Shown here piece after piece: positions 27,452 to 35,160 of a stretch of DNA of 64,000 nt. This stretch comes from Emcibacter nanhaiensis (lineage in GTDB: Bacteria > Pseudomonadota > Alphaproteobacteria > Sphingomonadales > Emcibacteraceae). Where the stretch lies: NCBI RefSeq assembly GCF_006385175.1, contig NZ_VFIY01000016.1, forward strand, positions 1 through 64,000, in the 5' to 3' direction. Both the position numbers and the translations under genes were made by a program. The notes under the pieces were generated by a model. That model did no database searches. It was not told the origin of the DNA and saw only the letters and a program-made list of their open reading frames with translations. How positions within the stretch are numbered: the stretch's first letter is position 1; the number at the start of each line of letters is the position of its first letter.

Positions 27452-28798
27452 TTGACAACATTTAAAGAGCTTGGACTATCCAGGCACCTCCTTTCTGCCC
27501 TGACAGCAGAAGGATTATCGACCCCGACGCCGATCCAGGCGCAGGCTATTCCCCCGCAACTTGAAAACCGCGATGTCATTGCTATCGCTCAGACCGGTAC
27601 CGGAAAGACGGCGGCATTTTTGCTGCCCATGCTTGACATGCTATGTCAGCGCCGTGAAAGAAACCGGCCGAAATCCTGCCGCTTTCTGGTGCTGTCTCCG
27701 ACACGGGAGTTGGCGCTACAGATTGAGCGTAACGCCCGTGAACTGTCGGGCAGCCTCAATCCCCGGACAGTGATTCTGGTGGGCGGTGTGAAACCCGGTC
27801 CACAAATTCAAAAACTGAAAGGCGGGACTGAACTTCTCATTGCAACGCCGGGAAGGCTGGAAGACCTGCTGTCCCAGAATGCGCTTCAATTGGGAGACGT
27901 GGAAACGGTGGTCCTGGATGAAGCGGACCAGATGCTGGACCTTGGCTTCTATCCTGCCATCCGGCGTATTATGGGCAAACTGCCTGCAAAGCGTCAGACG
28001 GTGATGGTATCGGCCACCATGCCGGCAAAAATAAAATCGCTTGCGGCAGAGTTCCAGAATGATCCGCTGACGGTTGCCGTGGCGCCTGCGGCAAAGCCCA
28101 TAGATCGCATTGAACAGTCCGTCCAGTTCCTGCCGAAGGAGCAGAAGCGGGAACGGTTGACGCAATTGTTGCAGACCGAAGATGTGACAAGTGCCATCGT
28201 GTTCACCCGGACGAAAAGAGGGGCCGACCGTCTCTGCAAGCAGCTTGTGAACGCGGGGATCGGCGCCTGTGCCATTCATGGCAACAAGAGCCAGAACCAG
28301 CGGGAGCGGGCCTTGTCCCAGTTTAGAAATGGGGAAACGCCTGTATTGGTTGCCACCGATGTTGCTGCACGGGGAATCGATATTGATGATGTTTCCCATG
28401 TCTTCAACTTTGAACTCCCCAATGTGGCCGAAGCTTACGTACACCGGATCGGCAGAACCGCGCGGGCTGGAAAATCGGGTCAGGCAATTTCCCTTTGCGA
28501 TGCTTCGGAGAAGGAATTGCTGGCGGACATTGAAAAGCTGATTGGCCGCAAGATTCGCAGCAGCGGCAACAAAGATATTGCGCCGGCTCCTGAGACACAG
28601 GGCCGGCCGAAACAGAAACCTGAAGGGATGAAAGCTAAAGCGAAGCCGGCATCCCGCAGGAAGCGGTCCCGCAAGACGACCTCGGGAACGGGATCGGTCC
28701 CGCAGGAAAGATCTCACAGGGGCGGACACCCGCTCAGCGACGTCGGTTTCCTCAGGAATTCGGGATGCCGGACTTCTTCATCAACACGTGTTGCCTGA
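27452..28798 (+). CDS. DEAD-box ATP-dependent RNA helicase (RhlE/DeaD group)
   Basis: 448 residues from a TTG start with an AAGAAGAAAGA ribosome-binding region; no ATG matches the family N-terminus FKELGLSRHLLSAL. All core motifs are in order: Q motif (TPTPIQAQAIP), AQTGTGKTAAF (motif I), PTRELALQI (Ia), VLDEADQMLDLGF (II), SATMP (III), ATDVAARGIDI (V) and HRIGRTARAG (VI). The tail from about residue 370 is basic and low-complexity, as in RNA helicases of ribosome biogenesis or cold adaptation. The cold-shock protein 79 bases downstream supports a cold-response role. The last 30 or so residues read as less family-like than an alternative frame, noted separately. Confidence 0.93.
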   Translation: MTTFKELGLSRHLLSALTAEGLSTPTPIQAQAIPPQLENRDVIAIAQTGTGKTAAFLLPMLDMLCQRRERNRPKSCRFLVLSPTRELALQIERNARELSGSLNPRTVILVGGVKPGPQIQKLKGGTELLIATPGRLEDLLSQNALQLGDVETVVLDEADQMLDLGFYPAIRRIMGKLPAKRQTVMVSATMPAKIKSLAAEFQNDPLTVAVAPAAKPIDRIEQSVQFLPKEQKRERLTQLLQTEDVTSAIVFTRTKRGADRLCKQLVNAGIGACAIHGNKSQNQRERALSQFRNGETPVLVATDVAARGIDIDDVSHVFNFELPNVAEAYVHRIGRTARAGKSGQAISLCDASEKELLADIEKLIGRKIRSSGNKDIAPAPETQGRPKQKPEGMKAKAKPASRRKRSRKTTSGTGSVPQERSHRGGHPLSDVGFLRNSGCRTSSSTRVA

Positions 28799-28876
28799 TC
28801 CCGGAAGGATCATGTGACCAACTAACACTGGGCGGCGCGGTTGTCGCCCTGGATCATCAACGAAAAGGAATTTATT

Positions 28877-29086
28877 ATGAATGATGGTACTGTAAAATGG
28901 TTTAACCCGACAAAAGGCTATGGCTTTATTGCACCCGATAACGGCGGCAACGATGTGTTTGTTCACATTACGGCGCTGGAACGCTCAGGCCTGTCTACAC
29001 TGGACGAAGGTCAGCAGGTTTCCTACGAGACCGAAGTCAACAGCAAGACTGGCAAGACTTCTGCGGTTAACCTGAAAACTGCCTAA
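28877..29086 (+). CDS. Cold-shock domain protein (CspA family)
   Basis: 69-residue single-strand nucleic-acid-binding protein. The start [18 protein letters not shown] with AAAAGGA upstream is standard; twelve open codons before it are not. RNP1 (KGYGFIA) and RNP2 (DVFVHI) are intact. It probably acts as an RNA chaperone. It lies just downstream of the DEAD-box helicase on the same strand, a pairing that suits cold or RNA-structure stress. The 78-base leader contains a short GGGCG/CGCCC hairpin. A strong terminator follows. Confidence 0.95.
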   Translation: MNDGTVKWFNPTKGYGFIAPDNGGNDVFVHITALERSGLSTLDEGQQVSYETEVNSKTGKTSAVNLKTA

Positions 29087-29112
29087 CCGGCAGGATATTT
29101 AACCAAAAAATC

Positions 29113-29145
29113 AGGGCGCTGACCGATCCGGCCAGCGCCCTTTTT
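29113..29145 (+). terminator. Intrinsic terminator after the cold-shock gene
   Basis: GGGCGCTG at 29114-29121 pairs with CAGCGCCC (29133-29140), then TTTTT. Placed 27 bases after the cold-shock stop and 24 bases before the convergent pyrC end; the A run on its left (29105-29110) may let it work both ways. Confidence 0.8.
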
Positions 29146-29168
29146 GTATCTTTCCAGCTTCTGAATCT

Positions 29169-30275
29169 TTACCGGGGTTTGATCCGCCAACTGACGTCAA
29201 TTTCCATGCCCCGAGGCAGGGGGATCACGGTCTGGTCGCCGATTTCAAGGGGGTGAACCTGTTCGGGGAGTTTCTCAAGCGTGAAGGTCTCTTTCGGGTC
29301 GGGCAAGCCATAATAGTCCCGGCCGATGGTGCAGAGAAACGTCTCAAAGACAGCCTGTCCCTCGGGTGTTGCAAGGTCAACGCCCGCGGCCTCAAAGGCC
29401 ATGGCGTATAACTGTGGGGCAATGCCGCCGGTATAGCAGCCCGCCGCACAGCCGCAGGGCGTGGTTTTCCGGGTATGGGGGGCGCTGTCGGTACCGGCAA
29501 AAAACTTGTCATTGTCTGTGGCGGTGGCGGCGTCGCGCAGGGCGGCCCGGTCTTCCTCGAATTTCACCAGCGGCAGGCAGTAAAGATGATATTTCAGGCC
29601 GTTGAGCAGGCTGCCGATGGTATAGAGCAGGTGCTGCGGCGTGACATTGGCTTTGACATGCGCCGGGGCTTCTCTGATGAAGTCGACGCCGACTTTGGTG
29701 GTCAGATGTTCGCCGACAATCCGCAGGTCCGGAAACCGGTCAATCAGGCGCGGCATCTGCTGCCGGTAGAAGATTTCCTCGGCATTTTCGCCGCGGTCAA
29801 AATATTGTTCCGGGGCCAGGCCGTGTTCCTCGCCATGGATGCAGAGGGTGACACCGGCGTCCTGCATGGCCTGGAACACGCCGTTTTCAATGAAGCGGGT
29901 GAGCGGGGCGCCGAATTCCGCGCCGGTGGTGCCGTGCGGCGGATAATATTTGCAGGCTTTGAGAAGGCCGGCCGACGCCCCCTGTTCAATCATCTTGGGC
30001 GTTGTGTCCCGGGTCAGGTAGAGCGGCACGATCACCTCGAGAAAGGTTTCCCCGGCGGCTTCCATGATTTCAGAGCGATATTGTTCGATGCTCTTGTAAT
30101 TGGACACCTCGTCAGCAGCAAAGACCTTGCCGACCGGCGGCGCGGTATTGGGCATGGCCAGAGCGCCGGCACACTGCATGGCCACATGGTCCCGGACAGT
30201 GGCCGGCAGGGTCTCGTCCTGGCGGAAATGGGTGTGCAGGTCATACCATTGCGGGAGGGTAAAGCTGGTGGTCAT
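29169..30275 (-). CDS. pyrC: Dihydroorotase (class II)
   Basis: 368-residue zinc amidohydrolase that closes carbamoyl-aspartate to dihydroorotate in pyrimidine synthesis. The metal-binding DLHTHFRQDE near the N-terminus is the PyrC hallmark; other family motifs are AMPNTAPPV, KYYPPHGTTGAEFG with the lysine carboxylated at the metal centre, CIHGEE, EHLTTK, NVTPQHLLYTIGSLLNG and GTDSAPHTRKTTPCGCAAG. Length and motifs fit the E. coli-type monofunctional enzyme. It is transcribed away from the LPMO-like gene's 3' end on the same strand, with a 96-base gap, and is convergent with the cold-shock gene. Confidence 0.95.
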   Translation of the reverse strand: MTTSFTLPQWYDLHTHFRQDETLPATVRDHVAMQCAGALAMPNTAPPVGKVFAADEVSNYKSIEQYRSEIMEAAGETFLEVIVPLYLTRDTTPKMIEQGASAGLLKACKYYPPHGTTGAEFGAPLTRFIENGVFQAMQDAGVTLCIHGEEHGLAPEQYFDRGENAEEIFYRQQMPRLIDRFPDLRIVGEHLTTKVGVDFIREAPAHVKANVTPQHLLYTIGSLLNGLKYHLYCLPLVKFEEDRAALRDAATATDNDKFFAGTDSAPHTRKTTPCGCAAGCYTGGIAPQLYAMAFEAAGVDLATPEGQAVFETFLCTIGRDYYGLPDPKETFTLEKLPEQVHPLEIGDQTVIPLPRGMEIDVSWRIKPR

Positions 30276-30371
30276 AAAGGTCTTTCCGGGGCTGCTGTTT
30301 AATCAGGGGACATTGCCCCGCTTTCTAGAGGAATTCGGGACATTATTCAACCGTCACACACTGGCTAAGCC

Positions 30372-30947
30372 CTATTTGACGAGCCTCAGTTTGGCGGCCT
30401 GGTGGTAATAGACCCGGGACAGGTCCACCTCGCCGCTGTCCGGGTCGACCTTGACCTTATCCCACATCACCTGGCGGACCACCAGGATGATATCGCCTTC
30501 TATGTCGGGCAGTTTGACCCGGGCCTTGAAATGCTGGTCGCTGAAGGCCGGGGTACAGCCGGTGACCGGCTCGCAGGGGGACGCTGCCTGATAGAGCAGG
30601 TTGGTATGGGGAATCGGGGTGCGGAGCGACGGAAGCTTGAAGACCGGGGCCACATCCTTGCCGTCCGGATCCTGGGTGTAGAGAACGACGATCGAGCCCG
30701 GATGAATGATATAAACCGATACATCGATATCGATTTCCGAGCCGGATTTGACGACCGTCGCCGCCGCTGCCGCCACATCCACGCCCGGCGCGCCGAATGG
30801 CGGGAATTTCAGCGACTTGTTCTCCATGCCGTGGCCGTCCATCAACGGCGGCGGGGAGACCAGGCTGATGTGGGCCTGTGCCGGTGCCGCGAGCCCCGAC
30901 AGCAGGATCATCAGGCAAAATGAAAAGCGGGAAATCAACTGTGTCAT
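30372..30947 (-). CDS. Secreted LPMO-like protein with predicted N-terminal histidine
   Basis: 191 residues. A clear signal peptide ends in PAQA, directly followed by HISLVSPPPL, so cleavage would expose His26 as the first residue, as in lytic polysaccharide monooxygenases whose copper is held by a histidine brace. Further His residues (IIHPGSIV, IPHTNLLY, SDQHFKARV) could supply the second ligand, and Cys pair CEPVTGC is present. The protein is close in style to the family called SCE4755-type polysaccharide monooxygenase-like; catalysis is unproven, and a copper-binding or structural role is possible. GGAG precedes the ATG. A remnant of a rhodanese gene lies just upstream. Confidence 0.7.
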   Translation of the reverse strand: MTQLISRFSFCLMILLSGLAAPAQAHISLVSPPPLMDGHGMENKSLKFPPFGAPGVDVAAAAATVVKSGSEIDIDVSVYIIHPGSIVVLYTQDPDGKDVAPVFKLPSLRTPIPHTNLLYQAASPCEPVTGCTPAFSDQHFKARVKLPDIEGDIILVVRQVMWDKVKVDPDSGEVDLSRVYYHQAAKLRLVK

Positions 30948-30969
30948 GGATTAGCTCCTCCCTTCGGGA

Positions 30970-31050
30970 TTAAGGATTTCCGGCATTGTCGCCGATGTCA
31001 CCCTTCGTTACAGGATAACCCAAATTCATCGCGCCGAAAATCCCTTCCCG
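30970..31050 (-). pseudogene. Remnant of a rhodanese-domain C-terminus
   Basis: Read on the minus strand this encodes REGIFGAMNLGYPVTKGDI and then a stop at 30970-30972. The intact cytochrome-rhodanese protein 1.4 kb away ends YEGIFGWMNLGYPVMRGDI. At DNA level 31010-31047 matches 32451-32488 at 34 of 38 positions. Similarity disappears beyond about 31050 and there is no start codon or rest of the domain, so this is a broken copy left by duplication or deletion. Confidence 0.75.
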
Positions 31051-31110
31051 CAACAGGAGCTTTGTCTCTGTACTTATGAAAAGGAATTTTCACTCCCGAA
31101 ACAGCAAGGA

Positions 31111-31128
31111 GGGGGCAAAGTTGCCCCC
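31111..31128. other. Short GC hairpin downstream of the TerB-like gene
   Basis: GGGGGCAA-AG-TTGCCCCC is a perfect eight-pair stem 57 bases past the 3' end of the minus-strand gene at 31186. The T content after it on that strand is poor, so terminator function is doubtful, though it may stabilise an mRNA end. Confidence 0.4.
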
Positions 31129-31185
31129 CCTTCATTTGGTCCACGAACTCAAAGTGTGTAAATCACCCTCTGTAAGAAGACCTCA

Positions 31186-32208
31186 TTACCAGTCTTCAAC
31201 ACCATGTCTTTCACACAATTCCCGCACAATTTCATCAGGAATATGCAGGGCGCTTTCAATGGATTTTAACATTTCCCTTTCACCGGGATGCAACAGGCTG
31301 TCTGCCGCCGCGATCAGAAACGCCGCTTCAAAAGTTACTCTCTTGCCATCGTCGGAAAGGCTTTCATTCATTTCCTTCAGCAGGCTTTTCAGAGTGATGC
31401 CCTCTTCCTGAATCTGCTTGATGTCCAGGTTCAACTGAGCGGTTTCATAATCCATTTCGGTCAGTTGTTTGTAGATATTCTGTATGGCACTCACCTCTTC
31501 AAGGTCAGCTTCGCCATCCGCCAACATCATCAGAATCATCACTTGTTTGATGCAGTCATTGGCTCGCGTTTCACCCGGGGCTTCAACCTCGGCGACATCC
31601 GCTGTTTCTGTTATTTCCTCTGTTTCATCCTCTTTTCGAAAGAAGCTGTAAATAACAAACAGCAAAAACAGGGCGGAAGGAATGAAGATCAGCAGGTTTT
31701 TTGTCATGGACTCCGGCTTTTTGCCTTCCTCCAGAAAAACAACATCATCACTGATTTTCATATCCATGGATTCAATCAGGTTTCTGGAGCTGTCATCAAT
31801 TGAATCAAAGCCGACCAGGGTTACCCCCTGAACTTCGACCTTTTCTTCATCGGCGCCATTTTCGATCATCCACTGTTCCAGCCTGGAGACATTTGTATGG
31901 GCGTCTTTTTTCACCAGGACATGAACTTCTGCCGGCCGTCCTTCAGCAATGGCCTGATAGGTCTCGGGACTTTCAAGGGCGAAAATTACATAATCAACGG
32001 CGCCGGTATCCTGGTCATACTGATAGACAATGCCTGACCCCCAGGTGCCGTCGGTGATCTTGATATAGCGATTATTGCCAATGCCGTGTTCTTCAACAGT
32101 TTCGACATTGAATGTGGTCAGCTTGTTTGAGGTCAGGCTGACCCAGAGCCCGTCGCCGCCGTACCATACCCCCATGCAAGCGAGAACGATCAATATTAAA
32201 TATGGCAT
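31186..32208 (-). CDS. Membrane protein with C-terminal TerB-like domain
   Basis: 340 residues of no named family. A membrane helix at the N-terminus (MPYLILIVLACMGVWY) is followed by about 140 residues rich in acidic and beta-type sequence, a second helix (LLIFIPSALFLLFVIYSFF, about 171-189), an acidic linker (EDETEEITETADVAEVE) and a TerB-like helical domain: DCIKQVMILMMLADGEAD, then FEAAFLIAAADSLLHPGERE. The DGE and HPGE acidic motifs are where TerB domains bind metal. The topology puts the middle domain outside and the TerB-like domain in the cytoplasm. TerB domains occur in membrane-stress and tellurite-type systems; here the function is unknown. Confidence 0.75.
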   Translation of the reverse strand: MPYLILIVLACMGVWYGGDGLWVSLTSNKLTTFNVETVEEHGIGNNRYIKITDGTWGSGIVYQYDQDTGAVDYVIFALESPETYQAIAEGRPAEVHVLVKKDAHTNVSRLEQWMIENGADEEKVEVQGVTLVGFDSIDDSSRNLIESMDMKISDDVVFLEEGKKPESMTKNLLIFIPSALFLLFVIYSFFRKEDETEEITETADVAEVEAPGETRANDCIKQVMILMMLADGEADLEEVSAIQNIYKQLTEMDYETAQLNLDIKQIQEEGITLKSLLKEMNESLSDDGKRVTFEAAFLIAAADSLLHPGEREMLKSIESALHIPDEIVRELCERHGVEDW

Positions 32209-32416
32209 AAAATTCCCCTTTTAAGTCTGCTTCAACACTGGCAACTCCGTGAAAAGGCATAAGTACCTTTTGTTTTCTTGTTTTGACGTGTGAGCTGCAG
32301 CTTTAAGGAATAAAGCCTATTTTGATAACAAAGTGTTAACCGGAGGGTTCTGCCGGAAGTGATGTGGCTGTTCAGGGCCCCGAAGAGAAACCGTCCCCGT
32401 AAAGAGGGAAAGGAGG

Positions 32417-33535
32417 TTACTCCTCTTCCTCGCGAATGTCGCCGCGCATCACAGGATAGCCTAAATTCATCCAGCCGAAAATCCCTTCGTACAGGACGGC
32501 GGTCCGGATAAAGCCGCGCTCCCGCATATTCTTGACCACATATTCCGCTGCCGCCCGCGGACAGGAGCAGTAGGCGACGATCTGTACGTCCCGCGGCATA
32601 TCCTTGGTCAGTTCGTCGAAATCGGTGTAATAGGGCACCGGAATCGCGCCTTCGATATGAGCCCGTTGCCAGACCGAGGCCACCCTTGTGTCCAGCAGCA
32701 CCATGCGTTTTTTCGCCTGGAGGGCGGCGAGCAGGTCCTTGGAGGAGACAAAGATACCGTCGGTCAGGGTAAAGTCCGGGTCCTCATTGTCCGGATTGAT
32801 GACATAGTCTTCCGGTCCGGGGATTTTTTTCAGCACCGGCTGCGGCTGTTCCCAGCCGCCGGCGCGGCTCCTGAGGAAGGCGGTGACATTGTCGATATCC
32901 TCGTCCGACAGCACCCCCTTCCAGGCCTGCATCGGCGTATCCTGGCGGCCTTCGCGAATGGCGTGGCGGATCATTTCATCGGTCATATGGGCCAGCAGCG
33001 AGACATTGCCCAGCGCCGGGGCCGTCACGCCTTCGCCCTGCGCGCCGTGACAGCTGGTGCAGTTTTCGCCGTAGACCTGCCGGCCGCGTTCGATATCGCC
33101 GTGCACGGCTTCGGTGCTCATCTTGAGCCGGTCATAACCGGCCTGCCAGTAGAGCCAGTAGGTCAGGTCCCAGGTCTCGTCCAAAGTCATCGGCCCGCCC
33201 ATTTCGTCAAGATAGGCGCCCATGGCGGTGCCTTCGCGGCCGTAGGACATGGGACGCAGCACCGCATGGGGAATGCCGCTTTCCATCAGGCTTTTGCTTT
33301 TCAGCGACGGGGCATGGTCATTGGCATAGCCTTCCCGGTCCGCCCCGTGGCACAGGGCGCAATATTTCTGGTAGTTGGCGGCGGCGCGCTCCGTCTGCTC
33401 CGGCGTCAGTTCCCGCGGCGGCGGCAAAGTTTCATGGGTTTGGGTCTCATGAACCTGGGCGCTGGCTGCGGCAGGCAGCGCGGAAATGGCGAAGAGGAGA
33501 CCGGCAACAGCGGCCAGAAATTTTGCATGCGTCAT
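32417..33535 (-). CDS. Diheme cytochrome c fused to a rhodanese domain
   Basis: 372 residues. The signal peptide (to about residue 26) is followed by two cytochrome c domains with heme sites CALCH (59-63) and CTSCH (159-163) and candidate axial Met residues, for example TPMQAW. From about residue 260 there is a rhodanese domain: VLLDTRVASVWQRAHIEGAI and the active-site loop AYCSCPRAAAEYV, with Cys323 at the usual nucleophile place and Cys325 beside it. The fusion should be periplasmic and could link sulfur transfer or thiol redox chemistry to the respiratory chain. The gene is divergent from a cupin gene (135-base gap). The C-terminal end is partly duplicated at 30970-31050. Confidence 0.88.
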   Translation of the reverse strand: MTHAKFLAAVAGLLFAISALPAAASAQVHETQTHETLPPPRELTPEQTERAAANYQKYCALCHGADREGYANDHAPSLKSKSLMESGIPHAVLRPMSYGREGTAMGAYLDEMGGPMTLDETWDLTYWLYWQAGYDRLKMSTEAVHGDIERGRQVYGENCTSCHGAQGEGVTAPALGNVSLLAHMTDEMIRHAIREGRQDTPMQAWKGVLSDEDIDNVTAFLRSRAGGWEQPQPVLKKIPGPEDYVINPDNEDPDFTLTDGIFVSSKDLLAALQAKKRMVLLDTRVASVWQRAHIEGAIPVPYYTDFDELTKDMPRDVQIVAYCSCPRAAAEYVVKNMRERGFIRTAVLYEGIFGWMNLGYPVMRGDIREEEE

Positions 33536-33670
33536 TTTTATATTTCCCGTTTCAACGGTTGTCGCCCCGGTGGCGGTTTGACATGATTATTCTGTATATC
33601 CCGTCCCCCTTATAAAGTGATACAGTAGGGCTTTCAAATTAAATCCTTCGCGATAAAGAGGGGAGACAGA

Positions 33671-34153
33671 ATGAAGGGTGGACAGCAGGCCGTGGCAGTT
33701 ATGATTGCCCTTGCCGTGGCGGCACAGGGAGCGGCAGTTTGTGCGGCACAGGGACAAGAAGACGGATCGGCCGCCAACGGCATGACGGTCGTGGATAGTT
33801 CGCAGGTGCCCTGGAAGAAAGTCGCCCGGCCCGGCTTTCCCGACGGCCAGGAAATAAAACCGCTTCACGCCAATGAGCGGATCAGCGGCAGGACCTCGAT
33901 CCTGAAATTCCCCACCGGTTATATCGAACCGCGCCACTACCACACCACCGGCGGTCATTCGGCCTACATCCTGAAAGGCAAGATGAAGATGGGGGACAAG
34001 GTCTATGGCGCCGGGGAATTTTTCTATTTCCCGGCCAATGTGGCCCACGGCCCCAACGAGGCGCTGGAGGAAGTGGAAGCGCTGGTCTGGACCGACGGCC
34101 CGCTGGACACGCATCTGGGTGAGCCGCCGGCAGGAGAGGGGAAGGGGGAATGA
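33671..34153 (+). CDS. Periplasmic cupin-domain protein
   Basis: 160 residues with an N-terminal signal peptide (MKGGQQAVAVMIALAVAAQG, cleavage near AAVCAAQG). The single cupin barrel shows both conserved motifs: PRHYHTTGGHSAYILKGKM for motif 1 with three His, and AGEFFYFPANVAHGP for motif 2 with the fourth His, so a metal site is likely. The start has GGGGAGACAGA upstream. Secreted small cupins have diverse roles (dioxygenase-like, isomerase-like, sugar binding) and the substrate cannot be read here. It diverges from the cytochrome-rhodanese gene, a hint of shared regulation. Confidence 0.82.
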   Translation: MKGGQQAVAVMIALAVAAQGAAVCAAQGQEDGSAANGMTVVDSSQVPWKKVARPGFPDGQEIKPLHANERISGRTSILKFPTGYIEPRHYHTTGGHSAYILKGKMKMGDKVYGAGEFFYFPANVAHGPNEALEEVEALVWTDGPLDTHLGEPPAGEGKGE

Positions 34154-34206
34154 AAGACTAACCGGTTTCGGTTGTTTTTCAGACCGCATGCATTTATGAA
34201 GGCCTG

Positions 34207-34563
34207 ATGCAGATATTTAACGGCATAATTTCCGACCGCGGGTCGAAATATGCGGTGTCAGGCGGGCCCTGCACCTCGCCCGAGGAGGCGAAGGCCTTCA
34301 TCAAGGAACTATGCCGCAACAAGAAGTTCGCCAAGGCCACCCATAACAGCTGGGCGTTCCTGCAGGACGGGCAGGCGGTCAAGAATGACGACGGCGAGGC
34401 CGGGGCCGGGCTTGTGATCGTGCGCATGCTGGAGCGCGCGAAGCTTGAAAACCACATTGTGGTGGTCACCCGCTGGTATGGCGGCAAGCATTTGGGCGGG
34501 GATCGTTTCCGCCATGTCCAGGACGCGGTGCGATATTACCTGGATCATGCTGTTGTGAAGTGA
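34207..34563 (+). CDS. YigZ/IMPACT-family (UPF0029) N-terminal domain protein
   Basis: 118 residues corresponding to the IMPACT N-terminal domain alone: KATHNSWAFL, the NDDGEAGAG motif and VVVTRWYGGKHLGGDRF are the family signatures. E. coli YigZ is about 205 residues because it carries an extra C-terminal ferredoxin-like domain, which is missing here; short forms exist. The family is linked to translation control, but no biochemical role is settled. The ATG at 34207 follows a weak AAGG. It ends nine bases before a strong terminator. Confidence 0.88.
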   Translation: MQIFNGIISDRGSKYAVSGGPCTSPEEAKAFIKELCRNKKFAKATHNSWAFLQDGQAVKNDDGEAGAGLVIVRMLERAKLENHIVVVTRWYGGKHLGGDRFRHVQDAVRYYLDHAVVK

Positions 34564-34572
34564 GCAGCCAAT

Positions 34573-34603
34573 AAAAAACCCCGCACGCTGGCGGGGTGTT
34601 TTT
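34573..34603. terminator. Bidirectional terminator after the IMPACT-family gene
   Basis: CCCCGC-N6-GCGGGG (34579-34596) has an A run on the left (34573-34578) and TGTTTTT on the right, so it should stop transcripts from both directions. It directly abuts a duplicated tRNA-Phe 3' end. Confidence 0.85.
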
Positions 34604-34625
34604 AATGGTGCCCGGGGGCGGATTT
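34597..34625. repeat. Direct repeat copy of the tRNA-Phe 3' end (copy 1)
   Basis: 29 bases running from TGTTTTTAATGG through GCCCGGGGGCGGATTT are identical to 34743-34771, which covers the acceptor and T-arm 3' half of the tRNA-Phe gene plus its trailer. The rest of the tRNA is absent here: after GGATTT the sequence changes to unrelated ACCGCTAAG. This is either a decayed tandem tRNA copy or an attachment-site remnant. Confidence 0.8.
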
Positions 34626-34707
34626 ACCGCTAAGAGCTGACGCTCTACGCGTTGCCTGCGCTTACGCTCCGGCCGAACAGTGGTTCGTCCCGCTCCCCCC
34701 GAACCAT

Positions 34708-34742
34708 AAAAAAACCGCTCCAGTCCGGATCGGACGAGCGGT
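34708..34742 (-). terminator. Terminator of tRNA-Phe
   Basis: On the minus strand, stem ACCGCTC/GAGCGGT extended by GTCCG/CGGAC (one CA bulge) is followed by seven T (A run at 34708-34714 on the plus strand). It begins ten bases beyond the tRNA CCA. Confidence 0.85.
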
Positions 34743-34771
34743 TGTTTTTAATGGTGCCCGGGGGCGGATTT
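34743..34771. repeat. Direct repeat copy of the tRNA-Phe 3' end (copy 2, in the intact tRNA)
   Basis: Partner of 34597-34625, offset by 146 bases. It includes nine bases of trailer, CCA, the acceptor 3' strand and part of the T arm. Confidence 0.8.
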
Positions 34772-34826
34772 GAACCACCGACACGCGGATTTTCAATCCG
34801 CTGCTCTACCCCTGAGCTACCCGGGC
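34752..34826 (-). tRNA. tRNA-Phe (anticodon GAA)
   Basis: 75 bases including encoded CCA. The acceptor GCCCGGG pairs with CCCGGGC; D arm GCTC/GAGC; anticodon stem GCGGA/TCCGC around loop TTGAAAA, anticodon GAA; T arm GGTGG/CCGCC with loop TTCAAAT. The discriminator base is A. Own terminator follows, and its 3' part is duplicated at 34597-34625. Confidence 0.95.
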
Positions 34827-34968
34827 ACATGGGGCCATAGCCTCTCAGCGAGGCAAGCCGGTGCGTTATAGGAAAAAAGCCCCTGCCTGTCCAGCCCCGA
34901 AATTCAAAAAATGCATTTTTATGACAACGACTTGAGTTGCAAAGACTTCCCGGCCCCGGCCGCCGGGA

Positions 34969-35160
34969 TCAATAGTCCTCGTCCTCGTTGCTGATCACGG
35001 TCGGCGCCTCTTCGGTGGGAATCGCATAAGAGCCCTTGAGCCAGCGGCCGAGGTCCACATCGGCGCAGCGCTGGGAGCAGAAGGGATGATATTTCTTCGC
35101 CGCCGGCTGGTTGCAGATCGGGCATTTGGCCACGGTGTTGGCCGGTTCCTTTTTGGTCAT
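34969..35160 (-). CDS. yacG: DNA gyrase inhibitor YacG, zinc-binding
   Basis: 63-residue zinc-finger protein. Cys13, Cys16, Cys28 and Cys32 in AKCPICNQP and HPFCSQRCADVDLGRWL make the family's treble-clef-like site, and the C-terminal tail is acidic (NEDEDY), as in E. coli YacG, which binds GyrB and blocks DNA binding. Its ATG overlaps the rng stop (ATGA), so the two are translationally coupled. It is the last gene of the infA-maf-rng-yacG series. Confidence 0.93.
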   Translation of the reverse strand: MTKKEPANTVAKCPICNQPAAKKYHPFCSQRCADVDLGRWLKGSYAIPTEEAPTVISNEDEDY

